64,000 nucleotides of DNA from Cristatella mucedo (lineage: Eukaryota; Bryozoa; Phylactolaemata; Cristatellidae): contig WPIO01000043.1 in the NCBI GenBank assembly GCA_009760855.2, forward strand, positions 1,982,001 through 2,046,000, written 5' to 3'. Below, piece after piece: positions 23,831 to 35,355 of this stretch (position 1 is its first letter; each line of letters begins with the position of its first letter). The notes beneath the pieces were generated by a model that was given only the letters and a program-made list of their open reading frames with translations, was not told where the DNA came from and ran no database searches. The translations under genes were made by a program, and so were the position numbers.

Positions 23831-26689
23831 CTTGCCAGCTTGGGTATCGATACTGTAAAGACAGTTTAATATTGTATGTAGAAAAATTTCGCGAACGTAA
23901 CTTTTCAGTTTGTGGAAAATCGGGATGGATTGAATAACTGGCTGAGGCGATGTTATGCAACTAGAGTGGTTTTGAAAATTCCCAAGAGAAGATGCAAGAT
24001 ATGGTTTTCAGTACACTTTTAATAGAGCGCAGTGTAGAAGGCCTTTTAAAAATGACTAATGCCCTCTGGTTTCTATTGATATTTTATTGGCTTCCGGCAG
24101 TACATAGCTTTCTTGCAAAATAATAACCCGACATGTGTAGCTCGTTCTATTACTAAAGAAATGCACGCAACATTGAATAGACCTCTCAACCTTACTGTAC
24201 TGCATTTTGCGTAAAGTATATAGCTGGATCCATCCGATTTTAGATGGACTTATGGTGGGTATGAGTGCATAATAGCGTATGTCCCTTGATAGTGGTGCTC
24301 GCAGTGGCCGTTGCATTCGAAAAAGGTTCGTGGGCCACAACGGAAGAGCATGTTCCAAACATGGATATATCACGAGTTTCCTTTAAATCGAGCGATGTGA
24401 AATCGGAAGGAGCTTTGAGCTTTGAGCTTTACAAAGCATGATTGTTCCTGATTCATTTGGGATTGAAATGGATCGCCACATCGGCCATGGGAATTGCAAT
24501 TTATTTCGCATATTGACTGCTATTGTATTTGTCTATGGAGTTATGCGGTCAAACTTCAAACACAGTTCCCTATAATACCCAACTTATAATTGCAGGTAAA
24601 CACAAACTAGTTTATGTCGATTTTAGGATTGCAATAGACTGTGGTTTTGGTCCGGGCTATTGCAGTTGATTTCAGTGGGTGCCTGGCGGGTTTTTTACTC
24701 AGTTTCTTTGGTTCATGCAAATACCCTTTGCTCTGAACTCCAATTTTGGCCGAAATCTACTCCTCTTGATGGTGACTCCTAACGGTGAGATTTAATGGAA
24801 AATAGGTCCAATTACTGCTAAGGCTTATATGCATGCAGTGTGTATTTAAAGGATGCAATGGCGATTACCAGCGGCCTCTCTTCTGGAATGAACGAAGACA
24901 TGCAATGGTGAATAGGCCGCAATAGCCCGGTCGCTTTCCCAAAAAGCTCTTGTGAAAATGGACCGAGAGTTAGATACTTAATAATAATAATAAAGCACAT
25001 TTTTAAAGCACCCTCGGAGAACTGAATCTATTTCTGAGCACTTTACAGATGCTTTATCGAAAGCATTACCTAATGATTAATGTTACCACACCCAAGCACC
25101 AAGCATGGTGTAAGCTCGCACCTGCATATAAATGACGAATCGGAAGAGATTCATTTATTTGGGGTGAACAGAAATTTTGGGCTATATTTTGCATTGTAAA
25201 TTATTTGCTGGTTTTAATTATTTCAATTAATTATTCTCATTGAAAAGAGCTGATTTTTTTTATTAATTTCTCATATGAAGGCCTTGTTATTAGACGATGC
25301 TATTTTATAGTGTTCATAAAACCTCATAAACAACTTTGTAGTAATACTGCTGATCGGAAGGTCTCGCTGAAATCATATATTCTGTCTCGTCCAAAACTCG
25401 CTACCCGTCCAACCTGTCGGCGCTGACTTGATCCCATTCCAACCTTTTTTCTCTCACTTTCAAGAGAGTTTGCATGGCAGTTCACTGAGAATTTAAATCC
25501 CTATTTATTCATTTATATTTAACATTATATGGTCATTTGGGGCTCGTATTTAGTTTCTGAGTTCACTCGCAACTGTAAAACAGGCTTTACCTCTTTGAAT
25601 AGCGGTGATCATCCCAACTTTCACTAGTCAGAATATCTTCAAGCGTTTCGCCCCTGTGTATTCATGGCTGCGTAATTTGACGTACATCTAAAGCTTGGAA
25701 TATTTAAAATAAAGATTATGTTCCGTTTTGGATTGCCTAATATGAGCAGAACGTGTAATCCATTTGAGTAATTGAACAAGTGTATTACTGGTTTTTCTCT
25801 CCATTTAGGCCTGGTGGTGCTGAATGTGGTGAAGCAAATCCTGTGTACCGTCAAAAGCTCTTGCCTGACAGTGAGTTAAATAATTTATCCAGAATTTTTC
25901 AAAGCTGTTCATATCTGCTGGCAAACTTTATTAGAATGGATTAGTGCAACGTTGTTTAGAGGGGCTAAGTGTTCTCATATTTATTAGCGAATTGGTACTT
26001 AAGAATAGCCTTATGTCCATTATGGTCTTGGTCATTGCAGTCGTTCACTTCATCAAAACATTTACGCTTTCTCATGTAATTAGGTCTACATTGCGTTACT
26101 AATACATATGGCTTCTTAATTTTCAAGAATATTTTCAAGAATATGTGAATATGATTATATACTAGAAATTTTGGGAGTATATACTAATGATTCGAAAACA
26201 CCCTTTGTGCCTCAGGAAAAATTTGAAATATATTACCACCCGGTAATAATCTCGACCAAGATGAATTGTGGCGTTGCCCAAAGTTCTCTCTGACCTATTT
26301 TTTGGATCTAATAGTAATTTCCAAACTAAGCTAACAAATGTGTGTTGAGCACTTAGCGTCGGGCTCAAGCACACAAGCTCAGCTGAATCGTCTTTATACG
26401 TTACGTTTCTTTGATAGGGTATTAAAATCGCTCACCCAACATTAAGAAAATGTTTACACTCAAGCGACTTGCTATACTGATTTATTGTATCCCGCATTTT
26501 TTTGGTCCCTTGGTGAGCTTATTGGTAATATAATTTATTTAGCTACTTCTAAGCCTCCCAATTCCTAAAAACTTCCGCCTCCAAAAGACCTATCGAAATG
26601 GAGGGCTGTACGGAAGACGCGTTAAATAATTTCGTTTGTAATTAAGGTAGTTTTATTCTCCGGCTCTATGCAACCTATCGAAAATACTC
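23831..26689. other. AT-rich spacer with one solo LINE-A tail
   Basis: Mostly unrecognised AT-rich sequence. A solo antisense LINE-A tail lies at 24977-25080 ((TAA)n, AGCACCCTCGGAGAACTGAA, TTTCTGAGCACTTTACAG). No credible open frame. Confidence 0.45.
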
Positions 26690-27095
26690 CGGTACCGGGC
26701 CAAGCCTAGTACCACCCGCTGTTCTGGCTCATTTCATATACCTATACCTCGTACGAACCTAAAATCCATTGGAGATCGTGCATTGGTTTCAAACGCTCCC
26801 AAGCCAGGAACTACGTTCCGACTGACGTCATGATTTACCCGGACATCACAAAATTTATAAAAAGCTTAAACACACCTGAATATTTCAACTTTTAGCGTTC
26901 TCTTATAATTCTTTCTTTTGTGGGCCGATGAGTATTGAAACTGGCCGTGCTGCTTCTAACCATATCAATATGTTCATTTTAAGCACTTCACATCTTACAA
27001 TGTCATGCTCGATGACGCTAGGAGTTTTAACACTAATCGATTGGCCACACTTTTTTTACAGCATCTAAGAAGTGCCTAGAATTAAGTTAAGTTAC
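26690..27095 (+). mobile_element. LINE-A fragment, strongly diverged
   Basis: The order of LINE-A landmarks survives (AGTACCACCCGCT, ACCTCGTACGAACC, TTGGAGATCGTGC, AACGCTCCCAAGCC) with a deteriorated hairpin (AAGTGCCTAGAATTAAGTTAAG). It is older than the neighbouring copy that starts at about 27100. Confidence 0.65.
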
Positions 27096-27515
27096 TCTAC
27101 TGCCCCACCAGGTTAAGCATTGTACCACTCGCTTTTTGGAATCCAATTGTTTACCTATACCTCGTGCTAACCTCAAATCTTTTGGAGACCGTGCCTTCAG
27201 TTCAAATGCTCCCAAAGCCTGGAGCTCACTCCTCACTTGCGTCACGACGTCTCCTGACATGACCACATTTAAAAAAGAACTAAAAACGAACCTATGTATC
27301 ACAGTTTTTAGAGGGTCCCAGCGATTCTTCCCTTACGTGCTAGTGCCTGCTGAAACCCTGCATGCTGCCACTAACCATGTTTTTCTTGCTTCTTATTGAG
27401 CACGCTACCACTAACCATTCGATATTACTTCCTTTGCCGCAAATGTAAAGCACCTATAAAGAAATTAAGTTCTCCGAGGGCGCTTTGTCAAGTGCATTAA
27501 TATCATCGTTACTAT
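27096..27515 (+). mobile_element. LINE-A 3' fragment
   Basis: Begins in the HQAKH..TTRF codons and covers the ORF end (GDRAFSSNAPKAWSSL), the 3' UTR and the hairpin (AGCACCTATAAAGAAATTAAG..GAGGGCGC). It lies head-to-tail with the older copy before it. Confidence 0.8.
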
Positions 27516-28529
27516 TAAGTTCACCGAGTGAGCTATACCAATGTTTAATTATCATTAAAAGCATACGTTAAGACTCTAAAAAGAGATTTAGTCATTTCAA
27601 GCTAATAAAACAAAAAATTAATTTTTATTTTGAATTTCATGTCAATATAAAAGTGCCGCTGTGCAAGCTAATCATGAAATATTCACATATTTTTTTAATA
27701 TATCCAAATTTGGAGATAGCCCGGCCTAAAAATTATGCAGTTCAGACTCACCATTTATAGCAGTCTAAAATTAATTACAGGGTTATTTATCCCTCTGCGC
27801 AGATAAAGCTAAGCTTGCACTCTTATAAATTACCTTGTAGGAACATTCCAAATAAGCGCGCCGTTATTTTGAGATGTATTAAATAGAAAAAGTCAACCCC
27901 TTCTTGCGGCATTTGAAGCCGTACCCGACCCCAACCAGCCTCACCAACTGCTCTGTCGACGTACCCAGTTGTCCCTCCGTGGAAGGCACCCCCGAAAAGG
28001 GCAGCCAGGCTTCCTAGGCTAAGGACTTGCGAAGTCGTGGAAAGCGGATTATTATTTGCGATAGCTATCGCCAAACTGGCCCAACCATCCCCTTCAGCCA
28101 GGTTTTTATACGATGCAGACTTAAGAGCTCCCTTTCATACGCATGGTTATTATTTTTATACAGATTATACTCAATTGTAGCTGTCGTTTAAACGGATGGA
28201 ATCTACTGGTGAGTCTGATAAAATGAAAGCTTCTCCTACTGGAGAGTCTAATAAACTGAAAGCTTGCCTTGCAGATATTCTCCCGCAGACTTTGGCCTAC
28301 TTCCTTTAAATAGACAGCGATGAAACTTAGCTGCTGTTTTAGGACAACCCAACCGTGTGGCTAGACTAGAAGACTTGACTGTTCCAATTGATGGTGACAT
28401 GCGTGTGTGCGACGGTCGCCGAGCGCTCGGTATTTTGAAGTCATCATTGAAGCTGCCTAGAAATATCAAAAATTTCATTAAGAAGACTTGCTCTACCGCT
28501 ATATAGTCATGAAGTACAATCCTCGTTTA

Positions 28530-28830
28530 AGATTATAGAAGCTCTTCCAAGTTCATTTGCAAAAGATGTAACTATTTCCATGATTCTGTCTCGGCTGGAG
28601 TATTGTAATTCAATTTGGCTGTGCTACCGAAGAGGTACTAGGATACCGCAACTGCTGACGGATGTGACTGCGTAGCTAGTGAACAACTGACAGAGAAGTT
28701 TAAAAGTGAGTTCCAGTTGATAAACAGATTTTGAGTAAAGCTTGAACTCTGACCTGCTAGACCCGCCTTGGCTTGAATTCTTTGTATCAAGCTTAACTGC
28801 TACACCAGTTTCAGCCTTCTCGTGCCCTCA
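28530..28830 (+). mobile_element. fragment of a different LINE reverse transcriptase
   Basis: The plus strand encodes FAKDVTISMILSRLEYCNSI, matching the SRLDYCNSLL box of the reverse-transcriptase thumb in CR1/L2-type LINEs. Stops follow. Its sequence differs from LINE-A, so it represents another family or a much older copy. Confidence 0.45.
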
Positions 28831-30541
28831 TATCCTTTGTGGGAAATATATGTGCTGTGCCATTCTTTAGCTAGGCAGTTGGCAGCAAATGGTTTTGCTC
28901 TGCAGGTCGCACGTTGTGAAACTGACTTCAACAATTTTAAAAAAATCTATTTTCTAGAGACTATTTTCCAATTTTATGTGAATCTAAAACTTAGTCGGGT
29001 GCAATCCGGCACAAACTGCACAGCCTCTATACACTAAGCCTTCTAAAAGTAGCGTACACCCCAAATTTTTAGATCAAGAAGCTGATAAAGTGCCATTCAG
29101 ACCTACTCATTCAGTGATACAGCAGTGAGCAATCAGGGTAATGCGATCTGGTCCAACTGCACCCATATCCTGACCTTCATCAAAGACGAAACTGGATTCT
29201 ACTTTTTACTAACGAGCGGCTGCCGATGAGTAAATAAAATAGTCTTGCCTGTTTGATGTTTAATCATCGGTGATCAAAAATCCTGACTCCAACACTGGTG
29301 CCCATGTGTGACCGTCTCACAATACTAGTCGTAATTAACCCTTGTAACTGTAAATAGTTGATCCCCTAATGAGGCGTCAGAAGCCTTATTTTTTCCGAGC
29401 TAGCCTTGCAAACAGTTCTCTAAATACACCATTCAGTCCTGCTATGGTTGGCCTTCATGTTTTTTACTGCGGGCTCTTGATTGGTGGCGTTAGCAGCTGT
29501 AGCTTTAGCTACAGCTATCCAACCTCGCCCTTCAGCTTCAGCAGCTCGGGGGGGGGGGGCTGAGCTCTAGTCAGTGTAGTTATGGGCGGGCTCCATACTT
29601 AGCCCGGACTACCAGCTGAGCAATCGTTATGAGATTCATTCAAAGAAGCGTCTCGTGGGTCATATTTCCCTTTAGATATTAAAAAAGATTGTATTAGCTT
29701 GCATAGTGCCTTAGGAGTTCTTAATCTCTATCCATCCGCTTTACAGATGCTTTAGACCTTGAACCCACGATACTGGGCTAACTTACTTTGGATTTTAGCT
29801 CAATTTTAAGATGTTGACACTTGGCAAGGCAAGGCGAGAGTCGTATGAAATACCAAATAATTTTACTGAATTTGAAAAAGGTAATATCGAAAATCTTATG
29901 AACGGCGTCTAATTCAGGTAGCCTGTTACCCGACAATTTTGATAAATTAAACTGGGGAATCTCATTTGGATTCTCTCTTTTGACACTCTCTCAGATCGGT
30001 GATGAACATTCGCCATAAGCCTGCTCTTGCCCTTATGTCATGTTCCCGGTGCATTTATGGACACAAAATATTTCGAAAAAAATGCACATGCACAAGTTAT
30101 AGTATACGGTTGCTGTAGCTGCAGATAGGGAAGCTCATGATTCCAGATTTGTATAAATGAAAGAACCACTAGGTGACGCTTTTAAATCGTAAAATCCTAG
30201 CTGCCGGTTAGCTGTTCCGAACACTGCAGCAGTACTGCTAAACCAAGATTCCTAGGACTTTTTTTAGCATTCAGTGGAAAAAGGCGGTTAATAAGAGTTA
30301 GAGGATCCTTAGATAAAGTATAACATAATTTGCTGAAGTTGAAAGGTTGTTGAGAAAAATACTAGTAAGTGACCAAGAGTTCCCTAGCTTCCTAAGTTAG
30401 GAATTGTTGCAGGACGGATTAGGGGCTTCGAGATGCTCGGTTAGGCAATTCTATTTGACTATTGTGGAGTTAATAAAAACGTTTTTTTTTAACAAATATG
30501 AAAGATTTGTATAGACATTTACATATATTTGTTGATAAATA
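28831..30541. other. spacer with a SINE2 remnant and a G-run
   Basis: A homopolymer G run lies at about 29549-29560. A SINE2 antisense remnant lies at about 29690-29775 (TAGTGCCTTAGGAGTTCTTA, CCATCCGCTTTACAGATGCT, GAACCCACGA). Otherwise no feature was recognised. Confidence 0.4.
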
Positions 30542-30691
<150 letters not shown>

Positions 30692-31059
30692 GTAAGGAAG
30701 TCTACAATAGGCTCGGGAAGCATTAAAATCTAAATTTTATTAAGATTTGACGTACAAACTTTTAATCGGACGGAACTCACCTCAAATCTCAGCACTAGGA
30801 GTGACAGTTTGGATGCCTAGGTCGTGTTCCGACATCTCACTTTAGAGAAAAAATGGTCTACTCAAAGCTATGAAACCTATTGGGAAAATCCTTTAAGCAT
30901 CTGATTTCAACTTCCATGTTGTCATTGGTGCACAGTAGGATTAACGCCTCACATTGTATCGATAAGAGCAGGGATTGTATGCTTGCATGCTATTAACGTT
31001 TTTGAATCACAGATGTACAGTCCAAAAATCCTTATGTCGACGATCAATCATCTCCTTAA

Positions 31060-31720
31060 CAATTCCAAGGCTCCTTACCTAGTGATCCCTGTGATTATCT
31101 AGCTGATCGCTTCTCTAGCTTCTTTGTCAGCAAGATAGATAAGATCGGGGAGTCCTTCCCTAAGATGGCAGCATCCAGCTGGAATCCTGTCCCTCAATTA
31201 AATGCAGCACCTCAACGCATGTATTCAAGCAGGTAACTTATGAAGTAGTCCTGAAGTTCATATCCCAATCAGAAAAGACAACTTGTCCTAAGGACCCCAT
31301 TCCCACTATCGTCCTGCATCTACGATACATAGATCTGCTGCTGCCATGCACACCTAACATCATAAATATGTCATTAGCATCAAACCTGTCCCAGCACTTT
31401 TCAAAGAGGCTGTAGTCAGGCCACTACTATAGAAAACAACACAAGGCCAAGAGAACAAGCATCGTACCACCCACTTTTCGGAATCCAACAGTTTACCAAT
31501 ACCTCGTACAAACCTCAAATCTTTTGGAGACCGTGCATTTAGTTTATATGCTCCCAAAGCCTGGAACTCCCTCCCGACTTGCGTCAGAACATACCCTGAC
31601 TTGACCACATTTAAAAAGAACTTAAAACACACCTATTTAGGACAGCGTTTACTGGGTCCCTGTGAGTTGTCCTTCGTGTGCCTGCCATGGATGCTGACAC
31701 TGCATGCTGCCACTAACCAC
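31060..31720 (+). mobile_element. internally deleted LINE-A, including the start of the reverse transcriptase
   Basis: 31060-31440 encodes, with stops, the linker and finger region (ADRFSSFFVSKIDKIG; later TTCPKDPIPT and AVVRPLL-like). This matches the segment between endonuclease and reverse transcriptase in L2/CR1 elements. At about 31440 it jumps to the C-terminal HQAKR..TTRF codons and 3' UTR. The 3' end is cut at 31720, where the palindromic sequence at 31721 begins, so the hairpin is missing. Confidence 0.7.
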
Positions 31721-31774
31721 ATTCTGTCGCTCAACGGAACCGGACTATCGTCCGGTTCCATTGAGCGACAGAAT
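31721..31774. repeat. 25-bp-arm palindrome
   Basis: Arm 1 (31721-31745, starting ATTCTGTCGCTCAACGGAAC) pairs with arm 2 (31750-31774) with one mismatch and a 4-base loop TATC. It lies exactly where the LINE-A 3' UTR is interrupted. GC-richer DNA of unknown origin follows to about 32200. Confidence 0.9.
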
Positions 31775-32339
31775 GCGCATCGATAAAATCGCACGCCCAG
31801 TCGTTGGTTGAAACCCAGCTCTGCCGACGAGCAACCTCGGGCACGGTTGACCTGGCGTCTCCGCCATGACAGCTGACCGACAAAAGGGCAGAACACAATT
31901 GCTGACTGATATGTTACAGTGGCTCCGGAGGCGGCAGCTCCAGTGGAATCTCGGTGAGACACGGCGCCTGCGTAAGCGGTATACGAGACTTTGTTTGATA
32001 CTCTCAACGCGTGCATATGCGAGAGTTCGATGAATCATAGCAGACGTCAAAAAATATAACACATATTAGTGGCCTGACGCCTCGCTGCATCAATGGTGGC
32101 CGCAGGCGAGACATACATTAGTGTCAGGGGCGCTTTGCTAATTACAACAGCTTAAGCCGCGGGCGCGCACACCACGACTGGCCTCTGCAAGATGCACCAA
32201 GCCCGCGCCGGTACAGAAAAGACGAAGTGCAGACACCGAGGGGGGCTCCAACAGGGGTGTATTTCGTCAACGCTCGCAGCGTTACACCGCACGATCGCTC
32301 TCCCTTCCGTCCTGTTTACCCCGCCTATTCTTCTCCCGG

Positions 32340-32420
32340 CGGCGGCTCACCCTTGTAAAACATCAAACCATTTAATCCGAATCCAATATAACCCATAAAC
32401 CGATAAAAGCATAAACCCGT
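32340..32420. repeat. CATAAACC-type short repeat cluster
   Basis: Contains CCCATAAACCGATAAAAGC and GCATAAACCCGTGATAAAG. The motif recurs in the opposite orientation in 35780-35945 and forward in 42535-42665. Such short repeated motifs are typical of subterminal regions of DNA transposons. Confidence 0.4.
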
Positions 32421-32573
32421 GATAAAGTATACAACCACAACCTCAGTGCCTTTTGCGTAAAGCACCATCTTGGTATGGATTGAGCTGTAAGCCTCACTCA
32501 GCTGAATTTTCCAAAGACATCCATCCTCCGCAGTCAGGTCACGAGCGTTGTGCGATCGTGCTTTTCTTTGCAG

Positions 32574-32804
32574 GTCGTCGACCTAGCGCCGCAGTTGTGG
32601 AGCCATGGCAGCCAATCCGTGCCCACATATTGGCACCGGTTAGCGTGCAATGCCACGCACTGCCAGCCGGACCTGACAGCAGTGTACTGTGGGCCGAGTA
32701 GCTGTGCGATCTGGCGGCGCCTGTATGACGTCGACGCCACAGCGTTGCTCAAGGAGCCGGAGCAAGTATTTCACGAGCGCCACTCGCCCGGCAGCTTTTG
32801 TTAG
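32574..32804 (+). CDS. candidate terminal exon of an unidentified gene
   Basis: A good 3' splice site (CTTTTCTTTGCAG, AG at 32572-32573) opens a 76-codon phase-0 frame ending with a TAG at 32802-32804. Codons are GC3-rich like those of the SLC7A exons. The product has paired cysteines (CNATHC, CGPSSC, final Cys) and one N-x-T sequon, suggesting a secreted or lumenal domain. I do not recognise the family. No partner exon or AATAAA signal was found, and other frames are also open, so it may be a stranded or dead exon or chance. Confidence 0.3.
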   Translation, partial: VVDLAPQLWSHGSQSVPTYWHRLACNATHCQPDLTAVYCGPSSCAIWRRLYDVDATALLKEPEQVFHERHSPGSFC

Positions 32805-32837
32805 ACAATGCCGCTGCATTTAAATCGCAATTTGTAG

Positions 32838-32975
32838 TCTATAATTAATTTGCATTGCACCCTAAGAGAATTAAATCTCCATCTAGGTGCTTTACATGTG
32901 CCACGGGGCTCGAGCCTACGACCTCGGCCAGACCTACGTCGGGGTGAGCACACTAAACCACTGGGCCAAACCAGT
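32838..32975 (-). mobile_element. SINE2 copy
   Basis: Antisense SINE2 with the tail hairpin (CACCCTAAGAGAATTAAATC..CTAGGTGCTTTACATGTGCC), B box (CGGGGCTCGAGCC) and tRNA-like 5' segment ending CACTGGGCCAAACC. It aligns along its length with 42108-42250 and 48612-48735. Confidence 0.8.
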
Positions 32976-34125
32976 GTTTGTGCGGCTGCGCGAGCTCTGA
33001 GGCGTGACGGCGCATTTTCGCTTTTTCTATCGCCCGTCGGGTAACGAATTTTTGGGCGACATCGTCGCACTATTTAGAGCACGGTAGCACGCAGCGGCGG
33101 ATTATTCAACGTACGGTCTTGCGGTACAATCTGGCTCGTGCCACCCAATACGAGAGCACCTCCGCGCCGAGCCGCCGGCTCCACAAGTACCCGTGGGATA
33201 GTCCGCCGGTTCGCCATGAGTAAGATGCGCCCGCTGTGCCGGTTGTTAGCGAATACTCTCCAGGGTGCTGCGTACGTGAAGCCCCCTCTCCTGGCGCACG
33301 TTGCTAGACTATTTGGCCCCAAGGCCGGGTAACCGACGCCGGGCCAGGAGTTGACTTTGCACAATGGCAGCTCTCAGGTTAGCCGCAATACTACCCCTTG
33401 CCTTAGGTGGGTTCGACTAAGGCACCTAGAGCAAGCAACACGTAGCGGGCGTATTCTACCCGAGAAGAGTGGGGTAGGGGAACACATTAGTTAACCGGGA
33501 GCGGAGCGAGGTGTCAGTCTGACAGCTCCGACAGTCAGTCCGAAATGTCAGTCTGACAGATCCGCTCAGGTTGGAATGGAGCTTTGGGCAGACAAAGAGC
33601 GGTCAGGATAAGGACCGTCCGATGTACTTCGTACCAAAAAAAAAAGTGCGAGAGGGCGACAAGCTGGCGCAGGAGCCATCTAATAAATTACAGGCGGGAA
33701 CGAATAAGCCCGAAGCCGGACACCGAGATCGGGGTCCGAGAAAATAGCAGCTGAGTGCGAGGTTGGGAATTCAGAATGAGAGAGTATAAGGGAGACGGCT
33801 GACAGAGCTCTGCTCTGCAGCTTCCGTAATCGATGCTGAAGAGACTACGCTTCGAGAGCACGAAAGTTCGAACCCTAAGGCGACGAATAGTTAAGCTTAC
33901 TTGGACTGTGTTCTGCCGGCTACTCAGCTGCTCGTATCTCGGGGTGCTCTAGCCGTCAGTCAGCCTTCGGGGTCCGGACCATCGCTAGCGACGCAGGCAT
34001 AGGGAGTTCTAGGGCTTCGGCAGTTTTCGCTGATAAATCCGTCGGTCCGGTGAGCGCCGCTTAAAGGCATAGTGTAGGTTTAAATAGTCGGACTTCGGAG
34101 TTCTTTGTCGTTAATATAATAATAC
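32976..34125. other. GC-rich stretch without recognised gene
   Basis: Overlapping frames at 33074-33364 (minus) and 33138-33332 (plus) lack known motifs. A short repeated motif CAGTCTGACAG occurs at 33512-33565 (GTCAGTCTGACAGCTCCG, TGTCAGTCTGACAGATCCG). A B-box-like AAGTTCGAACCC occurs at about 33866 without a tRNA fold. Confidence 0.35.
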
Positions 34126-34245
34126 ATTCCTCAACAAACGGGAAAATGTCCTACCCCGAGGGAAAAATTCCTAGGGTCCACCAGGGGGGGGTAATTTCCA
34201 GGGAGGAAACGTTCAGGGGGGAATGTCCTACAACCCTGCACAGTC
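34126..34245. repeat. GGGAAATGTCC repeat unit, copy 1
   Basis: An approx. 110-bp segment beginning ATTCCTCAAC and AAATGTCCTACCCC, built of degenerate G-run plus AATGTCC/AATTCC modules and ending GGGGGAATGTCCTAC..CTGCACAGTCC. A second copy lies in the same orientation at 34726-34855. Confidence 0.6.
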
Positions 34246-34386
34246 CATTTGAGTTGTCTAATCACACAAACTGTACTTAAATGTTTTGCTGCATGAACTA
34301 CTGAAAGGCCAATCAGATCAATCACGCAAAACGAGCAATGAAAACGTGCAAATAATCACGGTACTCCACACAACATGTATTATTAT

Positions 34387-34390
<4 letters not shown>

Positions 34391-34418
<28 letters not shown>

Positions 34419-34450
34419 CCTAAAACCCTTAATCCTAAAACCCTAAACTT
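34391..34450. repeat. (TA)n plus CCCTAAA-like degenerate repeats
   Basis: A short (AT)n run (about 34391-34419) is followed by CCTAAAACCCTTAATCC and AAAACCCTAAAC, resembling degenerate CCCTAAA units. More occur at about 34690-34728. Confidence 0.55.
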
Positions 34451-34697
34451 TAATAATAATAATTCACTTGATAAAGCGCCCTCAGAGAACTTAATCTCTC
34501 TCTAGGCGCTTTACATTTGCTGTAAAGTGAAATGCAATTGAATGGTAAGTAAAATCATGCTTGAAAAACAAATGAAATGAATAATATGGTTAGGGGTGAC
34601 ATGCACAGGGTCAGCATGCAAATGTGGTTAGTGGCAGCATGCACAGTGTCAGCACGCATAAGCACATCAAGGACGAATCACAGGGACCCACTAACCT
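34451..34697 (-). mobile_element. LINE-A 3' UTR copy
   Basis: A well-preserved antisense tail hairpin (AAGCGCCCTCAGAGAACTTA..CTCTAGGCGCTTTACATTTG) follows (TAA)n, extending through the 3' UTR to AATCACAGGGACCCACTAA. It has no ORF part. It lies between the two AAATGTCC repeat units. Confidence 0.9.
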
Positions 34698-34725
34698 TAA
34701 ACCCTAAACCATAAAACCTAAACCC

Positions 34726-34855
34726 TATTCCTCAGAGGGGGAAATGTCCTACCCCAGGGGGAAATGTCTAGGGGAAATGTCCGGAGGATAAATGTCCGGT
34801 TTGCAATGTCCAGATGGGGAATGTACGTGGAACCTGCAGTTCAGCATTGCACGGT
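34726..34855. repeat. GGGAAATGTCC repeat unit, copy 2
   Basis: Begins ATTCCTCAGAGG and AAATGTCCTACCCC like copy 1. It contains about six AATGTCC modules separated by G-rich spacers and ends TGGGGAATGTACG..CATTGCACGGTCC. Confidence 0.6.
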
Positions 34856-35355
34856 CCGTGTAATCGCTCTGCAGTGCTGCATTGCACGGTCCACCGCTAG
34901 AGAACCGGGGGACTAACGCCTGCGTTGTTACATCCACTAAACCCTTCGCGGTTACAACATTAAAATAGACAGCATGCGCCGGCATGTTGCAGACATTCGC
35001 AGTGTGCCGCAGACAGCAGCCAATCCAGATGGAGCAGTTCCTGCATGCTGCCGAGACTGAGCATTCCGGAGAGTTGGACCAGCAGAGATTGTACTCGTCC
35101 GTTGCGGACTGTGCAACACCACCTCGGTTCGCCAAATTCATTCTGTATTTATTATGTATATTTTTAATGTGTGTTTATTTATCATTATGTATTATTATGT
35201 ATTTATTTATTTACGGAAGGCATGTGGTTGTAGTGTAAAGTTGTACATGCAATAAGGTGTCCTGCCTAGCTTCTAACGTATTTTTTGTGGTGCTCCTGTA
35301 GCTGTATTTAGATCACGGGGAAAGTGGTTTGTTTTTGGTAATCATAATTTATGGG
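34856..35355. other. unannotated spacer
   Basis: Mixed then AT-rich. The only open frames are short and lack motifs. No RNA gene is seen. Confidence 0.35.

Noticed and set aside
33820-33890. tRNA or 5S-like gene around AAGTTCGAACCC
   Set aside because: No A box at the right distance and no acceptor stem.
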